A program made the translations under genes and the position numbers. 64,000 bases of DNA. It comes from Collybia mongolica. Lineage: Eukaryota > Basidiomycota > Agaricomycetes > Agaricales > Clitocybaceae. The stretch's first letter is position 1, and each line of letters starts with the position of its first letter. Where the stretch lies: the NCBI GenBank assembly GCA_013420905.1, contig JAAXNY010000005.1, positions 2,170,001-2,234,000 on the forward strand, written 5' to 3'. The notes beneath the pieces were generated by a model. That model saw only the letters and a list, made by a program, of their open reading frames with translations, had not been told where the DNA came from and did not search any database. Shown here one piece after another: positions 1 to 11,275 of the stretch.

Positions 1-847
1 CCTCCAGGTGCGATTGCCCTCTGTTACCGACTTTAGGGTTGCATTTTTGTATGTCGCAGCAAGTCATTTGGCCATATCATCCGGAGCGAGCGTGTCACCA
101 GCAGAAGCAACGACGAAGATGTGGTCGTTTATTGTGGTCATCATCAAAGAGCGTCGGGTCGGAAACCCCAATCCGAGTGAGCGACATCTGCAACTTCCAT
201 GAGCCCTTCCCAGGTTTTGCTCACACTTTTCACCACTTTCTTCGCCATATTCCTCTCTACCTCGCCCTCTGCACGGCTTTGGGCCTCCCTCCACTTCCTG
301 AACGCAGCAAGCTCTTCCTTTTCCATGCTATCGAACAAGGTTTCCCGAGTGAAATTCTCCGCTGCCTTCATCTTCCCCCCAATCCCCAACACTATCAAAC
401 GCTGCAATAGTCTGAACGGAATGATTTTGGATGGTGGCCCCACAAATACGCAATTGCTCAGTCACTGTCTTGCTATAGCTCTTGTGATATCGCAATGGCC
501 AGAACGAGGCAACCTGTGAGGTACCTCCCGGGCGGAAATATGTTGAATGGAGCCCCATAGAGCATCTGGGCTGGAATAGTTCCATAGGAACCTCCTCCAA
601 CGTACAATTCCACATTAGACTCATCTGGGCAGAGGTGCTTGATAAGCCCTATGATATCAGCAGCGAGGCCAACATGGTAGGGTGCCGCGCTAGGTACAAG
701 CGACGAGTTTCTCCATCCTGGAAAGGTAGGTGCTACGAAGTGTACATTCTTTATGGTCAACACGGCCGAGGGGTTAGCAGCGTCACCAACACCAAAGGCG
801 CCGTGGAAGAATATGACGTGGCTTGAGCTGGAAACGGGATATGCCAC
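1..847 (-). pseudogene. alpha/beta-hydrolase pseudogene (3' part outside window)
   Basis: The N-terminal part reads as an alpha/beta hydrolase: a FFHGAFG oxyanion-type loop about 12 residues in, then VGGGSYGT, which fits the G-x-S-x-G nucleophile elbow. A later stretch (VVASAGDTLAP, near 70-110) fits the strand carrying the catalytic acid. These parts lie in different frames. The frame changes near 500 (after GCLVLA), near 446 (just before VGPPSKII) and near 135 (after DDDHNKRP), and I found no splice sites at these points. I therefore call it broken. Start ATG is at 847 on the minus strand; the C-terminus with the expected catalytic His runs off the window. A sequencing indel could explain one shift but hardly three. 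Family substrate unknown. Confidence 0.68.
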
Positions 848-1059
848 ATCCTATTAATTGGCTTTATATACATATTTGGTTTACTCGTCTTTCGGACTAA
901 GTTTAGACGATGACCCTCACTTGGCGATTGTGTCTGACTTTGCCCGCAGGTAAGATACATTTACTCGAAGTGCTGACTGCGGAGCGCTGTGGCGGGAAGT
1001 ATAGCCATAAATCAAATTTAAAAGCACACCAGAGTAGGATGAGGCCGATTTGGGAACGG

Positions 1060-2703
1060 CTACGGAGCTGTCACGGTTATATTACCTTTTCCTCCAAGAT
1101 CCTCATTAAGATTTTCTCTTGCCACTCTTTCAAACTCTGCACAGTCAACGACTCTTCCCTCCTTTCTGCTCGCTTCTGCAGCAAAGACAGTCAAGTGACT
1201 CTTCAGCACCTCACCCACATCTGTCCCAAGAACCGCCTGATTTCCTGTTGCGACAGCTTCAACAAATGCCTTGATCAACCCTAGGTCACCACCTCCATGG
1301 CCTCCACCCTCGCTCTTGGGATGAATCACTTTGCTGGTTTTCTTCCGGAAATCCGTTACCGTAAATCTATTCATGTCGCCTACAATTTCTCCTTGAGTAA
1401 AATGCATTCGTAACTGGCGGTCACAGATTAAGGATGTGTAGGCGACCATGGTAAAGGATGCTGTACTACCGTCCGAGAATTCTAGGTTGACGACTTGATG
1501 ATCACACACGTCGTTGGCACTTTCGTAGACACACAACCCATAAGGACCTGACTTTAGCGCTTCTGTGATGTTTTCGATGTCAGGCAAGCCGTCAACGATG
1601 GTTTCTGCTGGCCAGCCGGTATTTCCGTTTGCTACCGGCTGTAAATATACTGTGATTTGCACTCATTAGGACGTGCTATGATGACACCGAATTTAGGTAT
1701 ACTTTTCTTAGCACTGTAAGCGCAATCCTTTTCCATGGGACATTCAACGCATCTCGTGGCTGAGCCTGCTCCAGAGGGTTTGGCAGATTTTCGAAAGTGC
1801 TGCAGAGATCCGAAGGAGGACACGCGTGCAGGCACGGATGGCGAAAACCAGTGGCAGAGTATGTCAATATCACTATAGAACGTCGGTATGAGTTGAGCGA
1901 AAGGAGCTGACTCTTAGAGGACTCACTGGCAGCATTTCGTCATGAGGGCAAAAGAGCTTTTCTCCTCACGACTCCAGTTACCTCGTACATACGAATGTGC
2001 GAAATGATAGTAACCAACAGGCTCCACCTGAACAATATTTACGAGATCACCCAAGGCGCGAGATCGGACTATGTCGGTAATTTCCCGGCTGTATGGCGAG
2101 TAACGCATTACTGTGTTTTTGTGTAAGCTCATACAAAGTCATACGAGCAGAAAACCTCTGACCATGTCCCATACCAAAAATGGTTCTGGCCTTCTTGATC
2201 GCAGCTTCCATCTTGATACAGTCATTCAAGCTGGTGGCCATGGGCTTCTCACAGAGAATGTGATAACCCTGTTCTGCAAATGCTAGAGCGACTTCAAGAT
2301 GCATATAATCCTGGACAGCGATAAGAACGGCGTCGGCGAGCCGTTTCCCAATGGTATTGATGGTTTCAGCAGAGGCAGCATGCAGTTCCTGCCATGTCGC
2401 AAAGACGAGCGTCTTATCTACTTTGTGAAGGTTCGCAAAGTGTTCTTGGGTCTTTGGCCGTGGTTCCGCGATAACAACGACTTTTAGGAATTCTGGACTT
2501 TCAATGGCGTATCTCGTGTAGGACTGTCAAAGGGAAGCTATTAGACGGTTGTCTCTATAAGCCTGCAAAACAAAGTGAACCTTTCCTCGTTGTCCACACC
2601 CAATCACAGCGAGTGTAACAGGTTTTGAAGGAGCTCGCCGTTGTTCAGTATCTGTAGTAGGTTTGCGCCAGAGAGACTTCGTGCTTGCGAAAACGGAGGA
2701 CAT
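1060..2703 (-). CDS. Gfo/Idh/MocA-family NAD(P)-dependent oxidoreductase
   Basis: The N-terminus has a Rossmann dinucleotide fold (VTLAVIGCGQRGK, residues about 28-40), followed by the family signature CEKPMA and the HYHFAHSYVRGNW-like stretch of the sugar or inositol dehydrogenase type. A Cys-rich segment (RCVECPMEKDC) precedes the C-terminal alpha/beta domain. I joined at least five exons; junctions keep frame, for example CAT-G/TA giving GHVMRYSPY, TGC-CA/T giving CCHDIDILCHW, and AAA-A/TA giving KKIYLQPV. Start chosen at MSSVFAST because the upstream in-frame ATG adds an unrelated leader. Such enzymes oxidise or reduce sugars, inositols or their derivatives; the exact substrate cannot be read. 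Probably cytosolic. Confidence 0.85.
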
Positions 2704-3023
2704 GATTCGAGGTAGGGGAGGCCTACTGGCTGAGATTAGAACCAGGTAGTTCCGGGCGGTGAAGCCATAGGCACATGCTGATATACGGGCTGTAGTACAT
2801 GGGGAAGGCCAAATCTGGCCTACAATACTGATCTGGACTGAGTCATGGGAGCCATGACATGCCAAATGCGAAGTAACAGAGGATATATATGTATCGTGGA
2901 AGTTATGTGGAAGTCAAAATAAAGTGAATAAAATCCCGTATTTGATCGGCAAAGTCAAAGTAAAACCAACACCGTCTATCTGGACCACTGCGGGACTGGA
3001 CTGGCCGTTACTGGCCACGTCGA
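2704..3023. promoter_or_regulatory. divergent intergenic region
   Basis: About 320 bp separate the start of the Gfo/Idh/MocA gene (minus) from the next gene (plus). It must hold both promoters. I see no recognisable element beyond AT-rich stretches around 2880-2930. Confidence 0.4.
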
Positions 3024-4393
3024 TGCCTCGAATTCTTGCTAGACTCATCCAGAGGATCTCCCAAAAGCAAGACTCATGGACAACATACTATCAACTCCGA
3101 CCGAAGAGGAAATCACTTCTCAAACCAGTACCACCTCGTCCTTCATTCAATCCATCCGACCATGCGCGATCTATCCTTCTCTCTTCGCCCAAGACGAACC
3201 CAATAACGCATTCGCACCTCTACACGCAACACAAATCACAACCTCCACGGTTACGACCACCTAGGCGCGTCAAACACAATCCAGCTGAGTATGACAGTCC
3301 ACGAGAGATGTCAGAGAACGAACGCCAATGGTGGTCGAGCCCGTATCGTACGTGAAGCCTTTTGGTGAGGTTTCCAGTTGCTTATAGGTGTTTAGTCAGG
3401 ATGTTGGCCTCTCCAATTCGGAAGTGTATTATAACAGGGCGTTATCTTCCTTCTGGTAAGTCTTATTTAAACCCCAATCGCCAAACCGAACTTCTTGTAT
3501 TCGTAGATTTTTTAATTCGTATTGCCGCGATGCGTGTTCCATTGAAGCTCCAGAAAAATCCCAAATCTGGGGTAGTCCCGACTGTATTGGTGCCGGACGG
3601 CCTGCAACACTCAAAATTCACTGCTCGCAAGGCAGGGCGTGCGGCATATATTCTCTGCAACAAGGATTCCCTTCCTATGCTTATTGAAACTAACGCATAT
3701 AAACGGATGGCCCCCTTTTTATCTGTCCCTAGTCTGCTTGCCAATCAAATTGCTCATCTGCTAAGAGTTCGAGTCCTTCAGGAATTCGAACTTCTTGCGG
3801 ACCACTTAGAGTCTATTATCGGCCAGCTGAACCAGCGGTCCAAAGCAAGAATTGTCCGACGTCTTACCCGAGATGAATGGAAAGGAATACAGACGACAGG
3901 GATAATACCTTACCCAAATGCAATTGCGGTGCTTATCGCTCCCCCCGTCAACAAAGACCCCAGAACCAAGGAGAGGCCTATACCATCGATGTCAGCAGCA
4001 CCGCCTGCAGAAGCGGGACTTCCCCCTCCCCATAGGCCTGCCCTACCGTTGTCGACCCTCCACCCTGTTAGTCTCGGACCTACACCGTTAGAGGAGGATG
4101 ACCTGCTGCCACGCCATCAGATACCCCTCTACAATGCTGTCGCGCTGTTTCCTGACCGCCAGCAACGAGCGTCACTCCACAACGTTCTCACACGGCTTCT
4201 CGATATCGACCAAAGGGCCGGAACGCATCGCCCTGCATCAGGATCGACTTCTTCAGGAACCCTAGGATCGGCTTCGTCCAATGGTAAAAAGGGAAGCCAT
4301 GCCTTCCTTCTCTCTTCAGACATGGAAACCAACAAGAGAGGGGATGTAGCCTCCCTTACCATTGCTCTTTGGAGGGTAAAGATGTTTGGATAA
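3024..4393 (+). CDS. unrecognised protein, possible mitochondrial presequence
   Basis: Three exons join in frame: 3024-3348, 3400-3455 and 3507-4393. The junctions give SPYRMLASPIRKC and YLPSDFLIRIAAMRV. The N-terminus MPRILARLIQRISQKQ is an Arg-rich amphipathic helix without acidic residues, as expected for a mitochondrial targeting sequence (inference). The middle part (about residues 120-300) looks like a folded, conserved domain. The last 120 residues are Pro-, Ser- and Gly-rich and probably disordered. I do not recognise the family. Alternative start MNKIPYL at 2924 would lengthen the N-terminus without adding anything recognisable. Confidence 0.6.
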
Positions 4394-4547
4394 AATCCGT
4401 TTTCGTTGATTACAAGAGAATTAATGTATAATCAATACCACTCTTGGGTTTAGACAACTCTTGTATGATTGTCCACTCACGATACTATTTCGATATCCAA
4501 GTACTAATGATCTGTTACCCGGTCGTGGACTACTATTACACTGCTTA

Positions 4548-5565
4548 TCACGCTTCAACGGCCATCGGTACAATGCCGGTTTCACCAGCAACCTTTTTCA
4601 TCCCTACTGGTGCACCAAGGACCTCGTGTCCTTCCCAAAATTTAGGCAGCTCATTCCCAGGAACAAATAATCTCTCAACACCGTCCTCGGTAATCACACA
4701 CATTCGGATAACACCACCTGAGGAGCCATCACGGGACATAGCTAATGCCAGTGCTATTGCATGGGAGGGACGAATCAGTGAAGGAGTAACATAGCAATAA
4801 TATAACTCACTATTCTTGACGAAATTGACAGTCTCGTCCCTTCCCCATCCTTCCTTGTATGTAGCATCACAGTATCCGTATACATATGTTGACCCGGATC
4901 CTGTGTAGAAGAGAAGGTTCAGTGACACAATCAGATGGGATACAGAACACCGACCGCCGATTGCCCAGGGCTGGCGGAAGAGACCACCACCAAGAGGAAT
5001 ATTATAAACACTGGGGCCGACTTCCTTATCCCACCCAGCAACAATAATACCTGCACTCAAGGCATCTTTGTTTTCGTAGCATAATTTTTGAAAGACGGAT
5101 GCTGCTGTGTGAACAGAGGGAGGTTGTCCGGCTGTTTGACTGGGTGGGTCGCGCGAGGGTTAAACAAAGGCCCAACTATTGGATTGGATGATATTGTGCG
5201 TACCTGTACATTTGAAGTGTATAGTGAACAATGTCCGCGACAGCTTGTGTGTCTGCCGCCGAGCCTGAGCGACAGCAATAGACACGGTCATGGATATGGG
5301 TCAATTTGTCCGTTACACGATTGGCCTGTAGGAGGTTGTATTAGCTACGATAGGTGGCCAAGGATCGATTGCATTTCATACAATGTAGCTTCCAGTGGTT
5401 GTACGACTGTCGGCCCCAATGACAACACCACCATCGAATTGAACAGCCATGATAGAGGTCTACATCGAGACATATAAGTAGATATGGATTGAGGCAAGGT
5501 GATGCCGCACGCACACCCAAATTGATCTCGCCAGTCTTGAGCCTCTGCCAGTCAACGTGATCCAT
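4548..5565 (-). CDS. PRE3: 20S proteasome subunit beta1 (caspase-like active subunit)
   Basis: Exon 1 (5515-5565) encodes the 17-residue propeptide [17 protein letters not shown]. Exon 2 opens with the catalytic Thr (codon 5457-5459), giving the mature N-terminus TSIMAVQF, followed by [17 protein letters not shown] with the conserved Asp and, later, Lys of beta-type active sites. Then come [20 protein letters not shown] and, in the last exon, [25 protein letters not shown] and SRDGSSGG. Beta1 is one of three catalytic subunits of the 20S core and cleaves after acidic residues. The propeptide length matches the family. It is divergent from RPN12 over a short shared promoter, so co-expression is likely. 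Confidence 0.95.
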
Positions 5566-5768
5566 AATAGCGAGGTTCAATGAAATATTCGGTGGTAATT
5601 TCGACAGAAGTCTCAATGGTAGATACGATGGAGAGTGCGATGGTAGGTGTGATGGAAGTTTCGTTGTCGGAAGTGAGTCCGAGTTTGGACTGATAGCTGA
5701 CGCGTCGCGGACCACGCGTCGTCCAAACCCGTCCACCTACAATTTACACAAGTCTCTTGATCCCCACA
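5566..5768. promoter_or_regulatory. bidirectional promoter PRE3 / RPN12
   Basis: About 203 bp between two proteasome start codons. It has two copies of ACGCGTCG (5700-5707 and 5714-5721) in direct orientation 14 bp apart, and two near-identical 17-bp direct repeats of the form ATGGTAGRTRYGATGGA (5616-5632 and 5640-5656). ACGCGT is the core bound by MBF/Mbp1 in other fungi; whether that applies here is unknown. I did not see the yeast Rpn4 PACE element (GGTGGCAAA). Confidence 0.6.
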
Positions 5769-6821
5769 ATGGCCCCAAATCAGCTCAAATCTCTCTATGA
5801 TGATTTGCTACGCTCATTCAATACCCGTCCATCCGACCTGAAGAAATGTGGGGTTCTTTTAAATCAGTTGAAGGTCTGGCAATGTCAAGCTTCATAACGC
5901 TGGGCTCATGTCAATAATTTTTAGATGGGATTGATCCAGGCGGGTCTGCTCGTTCCACAGGGAGAACACAACCTAGAAGATCTCGTCGTATCCCGTGCGT
6001 TTTCATCTTCCGGATAGGATAGCGCTTGCTAACGAAAATGGTCAGGCGACATCCTCGAAATTGGCGCGTTCTGGAGTATTCGGACACAAGATGTACCTGC
6101 ATTCGATCGATACTTTTCACAATTGCAAACATTCTATACGGATTATAGGTGTGTGCTGATTGTAGGTCATCTGGTGTCCTATTTAACGACCACAGCTCCG
6201 TCCTACCACCGTCGAAGCGCGAATACCCCATCCGTGGCCTCAATCTCATCCGTCTTCTCACACAAAACCGTATAGCAGACTTCCACACTACCCTCGAGAG
6301 CCTCCCCCTACGCGCTGACGCTATCAGCGACAACCCATATATCAGCCATCCCGTTAATTTAGAGAGGTGGCTTATGGAAGGTAGTTACAGCAAGGTCTGG
6401 AACGCACGCGAAGAAGCACCAGCAGAGGAGTACAAGTTCTTTGTGGATAGCTTGATGGGAACGATTAGGTGTGTAGCTTTATGATCTCAACTAGGGATTA
6501 ATTACTGACGGCCTCCTCAGAAATGAAATCGCAAGCTGTGAAGAAGCTGCGTATGAAAGTCTGCCATTGAAAGATGCAGCGACGCTATTGTTTTTCACGA
6601 CTCAGTCGGACCTCTTGACGTTTGCGCAGCAGGCATGTTCATTTCTGCTTTCATGTAGGTGGATGTACTAATGGCGCCGTGTATAGCGAGGTTGGGAGGT
6701 GAACCTAATAGCTTCGACAATTTCCTTTGCACGAAAAGGCGAGGAGCAGATGGAGATACCAAAACAGAAACTTATTGCTGCGTCTTTGGCTTACGCACGG
6801 GAACTAGAGCAGATTGTGTAG
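5769..6821 (+). CDS. RPN12: 26S proteasome regulatory particle lid subunit Rpn12
   Basis: The protein starts MAPNQLKSLYDDLLRSFN, continues with FWSIRTQDVPAFDRYFSQL and REYPIRGLNLIRLLTQNRI, and has a long SAC3/GANP/Nin1-type helical domain ending in RGWEVNLIASTISFARK and ELEQIV. This is the fold and length of Rpn12/PSMD8, a structural subunit of the 19S lid. Six exons were joined. The last intron (6633-6686, 54 nt) starts with GC rather than GT; only this splice keeps the frame from FAQQ to RGWEVN. Its branch-like sequence TACTAAT lies at about 6665. The gene sits between two 20S subunit genes. Confidence 0.93.
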
Positions 6822-6934
6822 ATCAGGTTATACACCGTAATTTGATGTGGGTCTTGGAGTGTTGATATGTTCTGCTCATGATGAATGTCATAAGATTACA
6901 AGCACCAAGGTGAACTTGAAAGAAAATATGGCAT

Positions 6935-7991
6935 CTAATCAAAGTTTTCCAGAGCCGCTTTCGCTTTCGCTTCAGCCTCTTCCATCAAGTCCTTTGGTAC
7001 AGGGAGATGAAGTCCGTTGGTCTCATCTCCAATCCAGGACATCTCCAATTCAAATTCCTTCTCTTTCACATCCTCGTGAACAAGATAGATTCTGCATGCG
7101 AAGTGTTTATGCGAGGCCTCCAGAGAAGCAAGATGCCACATACATTCGAGCAGCCTCAATCGCAGCTTCCCGTGTTGATAGTTCTGATAGTTTGAGCTTC
7201 TCCAGTTCGGTTTTGGCAAGCTGCCGCCCTTTGCCTACTGCAGCGCCATTGTATCCCTGGTACGATCATGCTTTGGCCATAGTAAGAAGAGTAAAAAGAG
7301 GCGAAACACACGAAAAATACACCGCTTGGTTCCACAACATAAAGCGATGGACCGTCTTTATCAACTGCACCTAATATGGTGCTAATACCGAATGGTCGGA
7401 CAGAGGAATAAAGTGTGTAAGCTTGCACGTAGAGGCTCAGACGGTCAGCGATGGTCTGTGATTGATAAGTACAAATTTCGCAATATGAGTAGGATTGCGA
7501 CACACCTTTAATGGTGGAGGTGAATGGTAGTTTTCGCGATAACTCGAAGCCTCATCGCGTGCACGGTTCGACAGGTGTCGACCATCTGCCAAGAGACCTG
7601 CTGTTGCCTAGAGATAGTCAAAGCTAAGGTGATGCCTTTTTATTTGGGCGAACTCACGAGTCCAACATGCCGATCCACTGTTTGAATCCTTCGATTAGCA
7701 CCCGGTACCAGAAGTTTCGAGTGAACGAGCTTCTCCACAGCTAGGACGATTCCATCTTTCACTCGGAGACCGATTGCTGTCCTTTACGCTCATGAGGTAA
7801 ATGATCTAGCTTTCGACGGTGATGTAGCGTACCCAGAGTTCTCGACTGCTTTATTGGCATATTCAACCTGTGTATTTCCTAATTAATGGCTCGTTGTTGG
7901 ATTGCGGAAACAGTGATCTAACTTGAAATATACGGCCATCTGGAGAGTATGTGCTCGCAGAAAGATCGTAACCTGTTCCGATGGATGTCAT
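6935..7991 (-). CDS. PRE10: 20S proteasome subunit alpha7
   Basis: Start [24 protein letters not shown] contains the alpha-subunit signature (YD-x-x-x-T-x-SPDGR-FQVEYA). It goes on with [33 protein letters not shown] and [10 protein letters not shown], and ends in the acidic/Ala tail [13 protein letters not shown]. The pattern matches alpha7 (yeast Pre10, human PSMA3). Several small introns, including one splitting the [14 protein letters not shown] segment. Alpha subunits form the gated outer rings of the 20S core and have no catalytic Thr. It is 3' to 3' with RPN12 and divergent from NUP82 with only 138 bp between start codons. Confidence 0.93.
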
Positions 7992-8129
7992 GGGGAGTGA
8001 AGAAATGGATAACGAGTTTGTAGGAACTGGAAATTGAAGGACGCGCAAGCTGCACGAACGCGTCAGTCGATCGTGGGAATAATTTTAGCCCGTCGCGTCG
8101 CTTCAAAACTTGTCCACGACTTTCTCAAG
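7992..8129. promoter_or_regulatory. short bidirectional promoter PRE10 / NUP82
   Basis: 138 bp between two start codons. It contains ACGCG at about 8041 and AACGCGTCAG at about 8057-8066, so a CGCG core again appears next to a proteasome gene. Confidence 0.5.
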
Positions 8130-11100
8130 ATGAATAACGACGACGACTGGAGCAAAATACTCAACGGACATCCCATATTCTCTCTGCCGAAGTCCTTCAA
8201 CGGTCCTACAGCCCGAGCAGAAGCGTCCCTTGAACTCTCCTCAAACACACTCCCAAACTTTACCCATCTGGACCCGGCCGACGATGGACCGACACCATCT
8301 GGAAGGCGACAAGTCATGGTGCTCAAGGATGCTGACTTAATTGTTGCTGCCGGGCGGGAGATCAGAATGAGCTCACTCGGAGATACAAAGCTCGGTGCAG
8401 ATCTGAAGCGAGCTTATAAGGTGCTTACTCTCGAATGGAGTGCCCTCATTTCTAATGCCACATATGAAGACACTCCATACCCCTAATATACAATTTGAAA
8501 TACACCAAATCTCATTGAATCCCAGTGGGAAACTTCTTGCTGTGGCAGGTGCTTTCCAGGTCGCTGTGGTTGTCCTACCGCGTTCCGGATTCACGAGACT
8601 TGTCCCAGAAACCGTAGATTGCAAGTATGCACTTTACACTCCTTCTTTAGGACAACATCATCTAAAACGACGCTCACAGGTCAGTTCAGGTGGGGCAGTT
8701 CCATCACGCATCAAGTGCAGCTGCCCCAATTGCCAAAATTGAATGGCATCCTTGGGGAGACGCTGGTTCTACTTTAATGGTTATGACTGTCGATGGAAAA
8801 TTACGGTATGTATACTTCTTGGGATCACTTGGTCACTCTGAACTCCTTATAGAGAGTATGATATATCTGTGGATACTGAAGAACCCCAGCAAGTCCTTTC
8901 ATTTGTACCAGAAAAGAAGTCGAAGTCGTACCTTGCCGAGGATTCTTCAGAGAGAGAAGTTGCGTCGTTTGTCCTGGGAAAGGGTAGGGCTGATTGGGGG
9001 CCTCTAACTATCTATGCCGTCATGAAATCAGGGGACATCTACTCAATATGTCCTTATATGCCCCAAAATGCGTAAGATCCCACTACTAACTCTATTTGCC
9101 CTGCTTACATTTGCCATCCTAGGTCAATCCCATCGTCATACGTTCACTCGTTAGAATGCTTTATTTCAGCTAAACAAGAGTTCCTTGCACAAGGAACTTC
9201 AGCTGCCACGAAAAACCTGTCTACAATTTATGATTACCAACGCAAGTATGTTACTGCTCTCATGAAGCAACTGCCTCCCGGCACCGTTTTCCCTGCTGCT
9301 TCACGATCAGTTCTTATGCACCCTCCTACAACGATCAAATCTAGACCTGCCAAACAAGGCCCTTTCCTCCTACAGCCATCTCCGAGAATTATAGAAGGCA
9401 GCGAAGGAGGTGATGCGACAGACATCGCATATCTTGCGTTTGGAGTGGACGAGGAAGATGGTGATGGCGATGGCGGGGAGACGGAGCATCTGGGAGTTGT
9501 GATGGTAGCATATCAGGATGGCAAAATAGATGTCTGCTTAGATGTCGAAAAAGTAGAAGCGAGATGGGAAACCAAGCAGGTATGTTGTTGCCGTATCAAT
9601 ATCACCTTCAACCCTGAATTCAAACGTAGGCTGCGGCGCGGGACCTTCCTATGCTCGCTGTGTATGAGACAATTGATCTGGGACTTGTATCCACACTCAG
9701 CCAAATAGCAGTCAAACCCAACGAGCTCCCTCTTCTCAACCTACTTGAAGGAAACCACCCCGCTTTTTTAACGGACCCTATACATGACGACACCATATAC
9801 GTCTACCATGCATTTGGTGTGCACACCCTTCAACTTGGACCCGTCTTACAAAGCCTAGCTATTGCGCTTCGCACAGATGATGATTCCGCTGGAACTTCCC
9901 TTGATGCGACCCTCCAACAGTCCGCGGGGACAGCCGTCAGGCCCATCCTGACCACATTTTCTGTGGAAAGAAAGTATGTTGCTTTCCTTGATCTTGTTGC
10001 ATGTGACTAAGGTATTAACGATGCTGCTTCACCAGATGCTCCAACCCTGTGGTCGCAATTACTATCCCAAATGATGTTTATTTGACATACAGTATCTTTA
10101 TCCTTACGTCGGCCATGAAGATAACATCTATCCCACTAAACCTTCGGTCGGAGTCACCCCGCCCGCAACTCAAGTCTCTCCCTTCCGAGGATGGCAATCA
10201 CTTCCCATTACTTCAAAGCACCTGGCTGGCTCCGCTCGATGGCCCCTCAACTTATGTATCACTTCTCGGAACCGAGCCTTATAAACCAGCTTCAATACTA
10301 TCCCGTCCCTCTGGCTTACCCTCAAATCCACGACTTTCCCTTCCTTCAGGGGCTAGAAGTACAGAATTCATGCTGACGCCCGACACTCTACGTTATATTG
10401 GAAAAACAGTGGCGGATTTTACTACACAAATACATGAAATTCAACTCGCTCACCGCGCAGCAGAAGCACGGGCAACACTGCAAAAGCACGAATTAGCTCG
10501 GTTATCGAGCAAGTGCCGCGAGATCGAAACCGTGGTTGAAGCTCTTAAAGGGCCTAAACGGATAGCGAACGAAGCAAGGTTCGAAAGAATACAGAGTACA
10601 CAAAGGAGTTTGCTTGGGAGACTCGACCGCACGTTGCAGGGACTCATGGAAAAGGCTTCTCCAGAACTCAGTGAACATGAGACAAGGTGGTTTGAGGAAC
10701 TGAGACGGATGAAGTATGATATCACGGGGTCGGGACGTTATGACGATGCTTCATTAGTTGCGCGAACTCGAATGGTGAGTCCTCTTAATCTGATGTCGAT
10801 ATCTCCCTAATATCTGACCCAACAATATCTAGTTGGAAAGAGAATATGCACGCCTGATGCCCAGTCTGAAGACATTGCTGGAGAAGAAACAGAGGAATGA
10901 TCAGCTGGCTGAGAGTACACAGAGCCTTGGATTCTCACAGGCATTTGAGTTCGGAGAGCGGTCAAATCTCGAGTATGTTGTTTCCTCTTCATCTCGCTTG
11001 CTGCATCTCAGGTTTTTATCGAAGACGAGTGAGAATATCTCAGCTGGAGAAAGAGATATCGGATCTCGCAATAAAGCTGGAAATGTCTTTGGGCCGACCA

Positions 11101-11136
11101 CCAGCAAAACATTCTACATCGATAACAAATCCGTAA
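8130..11136 (+). CDS. NUP82: nucleoporin of the Nup82/Nup88 family
   Basis: Start MNNDDDWSKILNGHPIF, then a region of beta-propeller character (residues about 50-560) with motifs such as FEIHQISLNPSGKLLAVAG, IEWHPWGDAGSTLMVMTVDGKLREYD and HLGVVMVAYQDGKIDVCLDVE. The last 250 residues are heptad-like helices (HEIQLAHRAAEARATLQ, LEREYARLMPSLKTLLEKK, ISQLEKEISDLAIKLE), that is, coiled coil. Propeller plus C-terminal coiled coil is the layout of fungal Nup82, which sits on the cytoplasmic face of the pore and takes part in mRNA export. Eight or more exons. The assignment rests on architecture and short motifs. Confidence 0.8.
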
Positions 11137-11275
11137 ACACAGCATAGCCACAGATTCTCCCAAAACAGGAAAAACATTTCCCAATATGAACAAACACCAA
11201 CCGATTGTATTCAAGGTTCAAGTACATGGATGGCAAAAAGAGCATAATATTCATGAAGAGGTCGCGAATTTCGTC

